This document shows, one piece after another, positions 20,609 through 21,390 of a stretch of DNA of 21,390 bases. This stretch comes from a virus. Location: positions 1-21,390 of IMG/VR virus record IMGVR_UViG_3300031772_006020, one strand, 5' to 3'. How positions within the stretch are numbered: the first letter of the stretch is position 1; each line of letters starts with the position of its first letter. The notes below the pieces were generated by a model. It worked only from the letters and a program-made list of their open reading frames with translations, made no database searches and was not told where the DNA came from. A program made the position numbers and the translations under genes.

Positions 20609-20666
20609 AAAAATAAAGAGGGATCAAAGGGAGAGTATAGATATATTAGGATCTGGAGACGGTAGC

Positions 20667-21017
20667 ATGAAGAAGCCCAAGGTAGTTAAGCAGTTTAATT
20701 TTAAGGATCTATCCCATCAAGATATGGTAGATCTGTTAAATATAGATCATCCGATCAATCTGAAGTATAATGAAGAACTAGTTAAAAGAGTTTATGATAG
20801 ATATCCATTAGTTAGCAGGGTACAGGTTGCAGTTATCGTAACAGCAATTTTTCAAAGTTTTAGAGATTTACTCGTGCTGGGGAAAGTTTTGAATTTCAAC
20901 AATTTGTTTTTTAACGCAAAATTACTTTTCTTTGACTACCGAAAAAACGGACATATATTACCTTCCTTGAAAGTAAAAATTTCCACGCCCCCGCTATTGA
21001 GGAACCATGACAAATAA
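20667..21017 (+). CDS. Possible HU/IHF-like DNA-binding protein
   Basis: GGAG (20656-20659) precedes the ATG. The 116-residue basic product has RVYDRYPLVSRVQVAVIVTAI and FQSFRDLLVLGKVLNFNNLFF, which follow the helix-helix-GxxVxxxxFGxF order of HU-family proteins, with a basic beta-arm-like stretch after it (FFDYRKNGHILPSLKVKI). The match is weak and the FGxF loop is altered (NNLFF). If correct, it would bend or compact DNA. The frame overlaps the next gene by 11 nt. Confidence 0.45.
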   Translation: MKKPKVVKQFNFKDLSHQDMVDLLNIDHPINLKYNEELVKRVYDRYPLVSRVQVAVIVTAIFQSFRDLLVLGKVLNFNNLFFNAKLLFFDYRKNGHILPSLKVKISTPPLLRNHDK

Positions 21018-21333
21018 CTTTATTGATTTAGATGATGACGAAGATGATATTGAGTCAGTCCCATTGGATATCAATACTGTTAAAGAAGAATTGCCAACAT
21101 ACACTTCAGAGAAATTATGCGAGATGATTGTATGTGATAGATATTTTGGATGCTACAAAGATATAGCAATTATGTGTATGGAAGAACTGGCTGCAAGAAG
21201 AGCAGCTGGTGATCAATATGATTTCGAAACTCACATTGATAAGTCATTAGCTGATATGCCAAAATTAGATTTTGTAATGCCAGATTTAGGCGAAGTCTTA
21301 CGAAAGCTTGCCGGAAAGTCATTTCTAAAATGA
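21007..21333 (+). CDS. Unknown acidic 108-residue phage-type protein
   Basis: The product starts with a strongly acidic segment (FIDLDDDEDDIESVP), then helices TSEKLCEMIVCDRYFGCYKDIAI and MEELAARRAAGDQYDFETHID, and ends LGEVLRKLAGKS. It has the character of conserved phage hypothetical proteins. Its TGA overlaps the ATG of the next gene. Confidence 0.65.
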   Translation: MTNNFIDLDDDEDDIESVPLDINTVKEELPTYTSEKLCEMIVCDRYFGCYKDIAIMCMEELAARRAAGDQYDFETHIDKSLADMPKLDFVMPDLGEVLRKLAGKSFLK

Positions 21334-21390
21334 ATACTAAACTAAGAGAAGAAATTGTTAGACATGTGTTTTCTAATTTCGCCATTATCC
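21330..21390 (+). CDS. Unknown protein (3' partial)
   Basis: An ATGA overlap (21330-21333) starts a frame that stays open to the window edge: MNTKLREEIVRHVFSNFAII. Too short to assign. Confidence 0.5.
   Translation, partial: MNTKLREEIVRHVFSNFAII

Noticed and set aside
1-21390. CRISPR arrays, IS elements, integrase or attachment sites
   Set aside because: No regularly spaced direct repeats, transposase or integrase motifs, or tRNA-terminal direct repeats were seen on either strand.

Overview
The window looks like part of the genome of a very large tailed bacteriophage. It is AT-rich and densely packed, and almost every gene is on the + strand. Many start and stop codons overlap (ATGA, TAATG) and intergenic gaps are short. 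Small proteins of unknown function are mixed with genes normally found in cells: translation factor IF3, an EF-Tu domain-like protein, peptidyl-tRNA hydrolase, a Thg1-like enzyme, tmRNA and nine tRNA genes or tRNA-like genes. Three HNH endonuclease genes sit among the RNA genes. No rRNA, ribosomal protein, IS element or CRISPR array is visible. This gene mix matches published huge phages; that assignment is inference, since no capsid, terminase or polymerase gene falls in the window.

Region 1 (1-7007) is a polysaccharide or glycan-modification operon. It holds a HAD hydrolase fused to a sugar nucleotidyltransferase, three glycosyltransferases (two of them tandem paralogues), three methyltransferases including one FkbM type, a CapD-like NDP-sugar 4,6-dehydratase and an NDP-sugar epimerase. 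A second sugar module lies at 16825-19120 (RmlA-like nucleotidyltransferase and RmlD-like reductase, with an HhH-type protein between them).

Region 2 (7060-8970) has its own promoter and carries small unknown proteins and a Thg1-like nucleotidyltransferase that lacks one expected metal-binding Asp.

Region 3 (8984-11665) is an RNA-gene island under a perfect sigma70-type promoter. Five tRNAs all carry NGU (threonine) anticodons and together cover AGU, UGU, GGU and CGU. A tmRNA follows, with a readable tag of 13 residues ending ALAA. HNH genes lie inside the island and directly after it; one overlaps the 5' end of a tRNA.

Region 4 (11662-16800) contains unknown small proteins, an M23-like peptidase, Pth2, a tRNA whose D-loop carries a large insertion, a CUA-anticodon (amber suppressor) tRNA, tRNA-Arg(UCU), an HNH nuclease, full-length IF3, an EF-Tu domain 3-like protein and a tRNA with anticodon CCU and a long variable arm. 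Of 39 stop codons read in the window only one is TAG. An in-frame TAG lies at codon 4 of the best Shine-Dalgarno-supported start of pth2.

Region 5 (19132-21390) has small unknown genes, a minus-strand pair (unknown protein and a Dps/ferritin-like protein), a divergent control region with inverted repeats, a possible HU-like protein and conserved small phage-type genes. Together the set suggests a phage that supplements or alters host translation and also builds or modifies a surface glycan.
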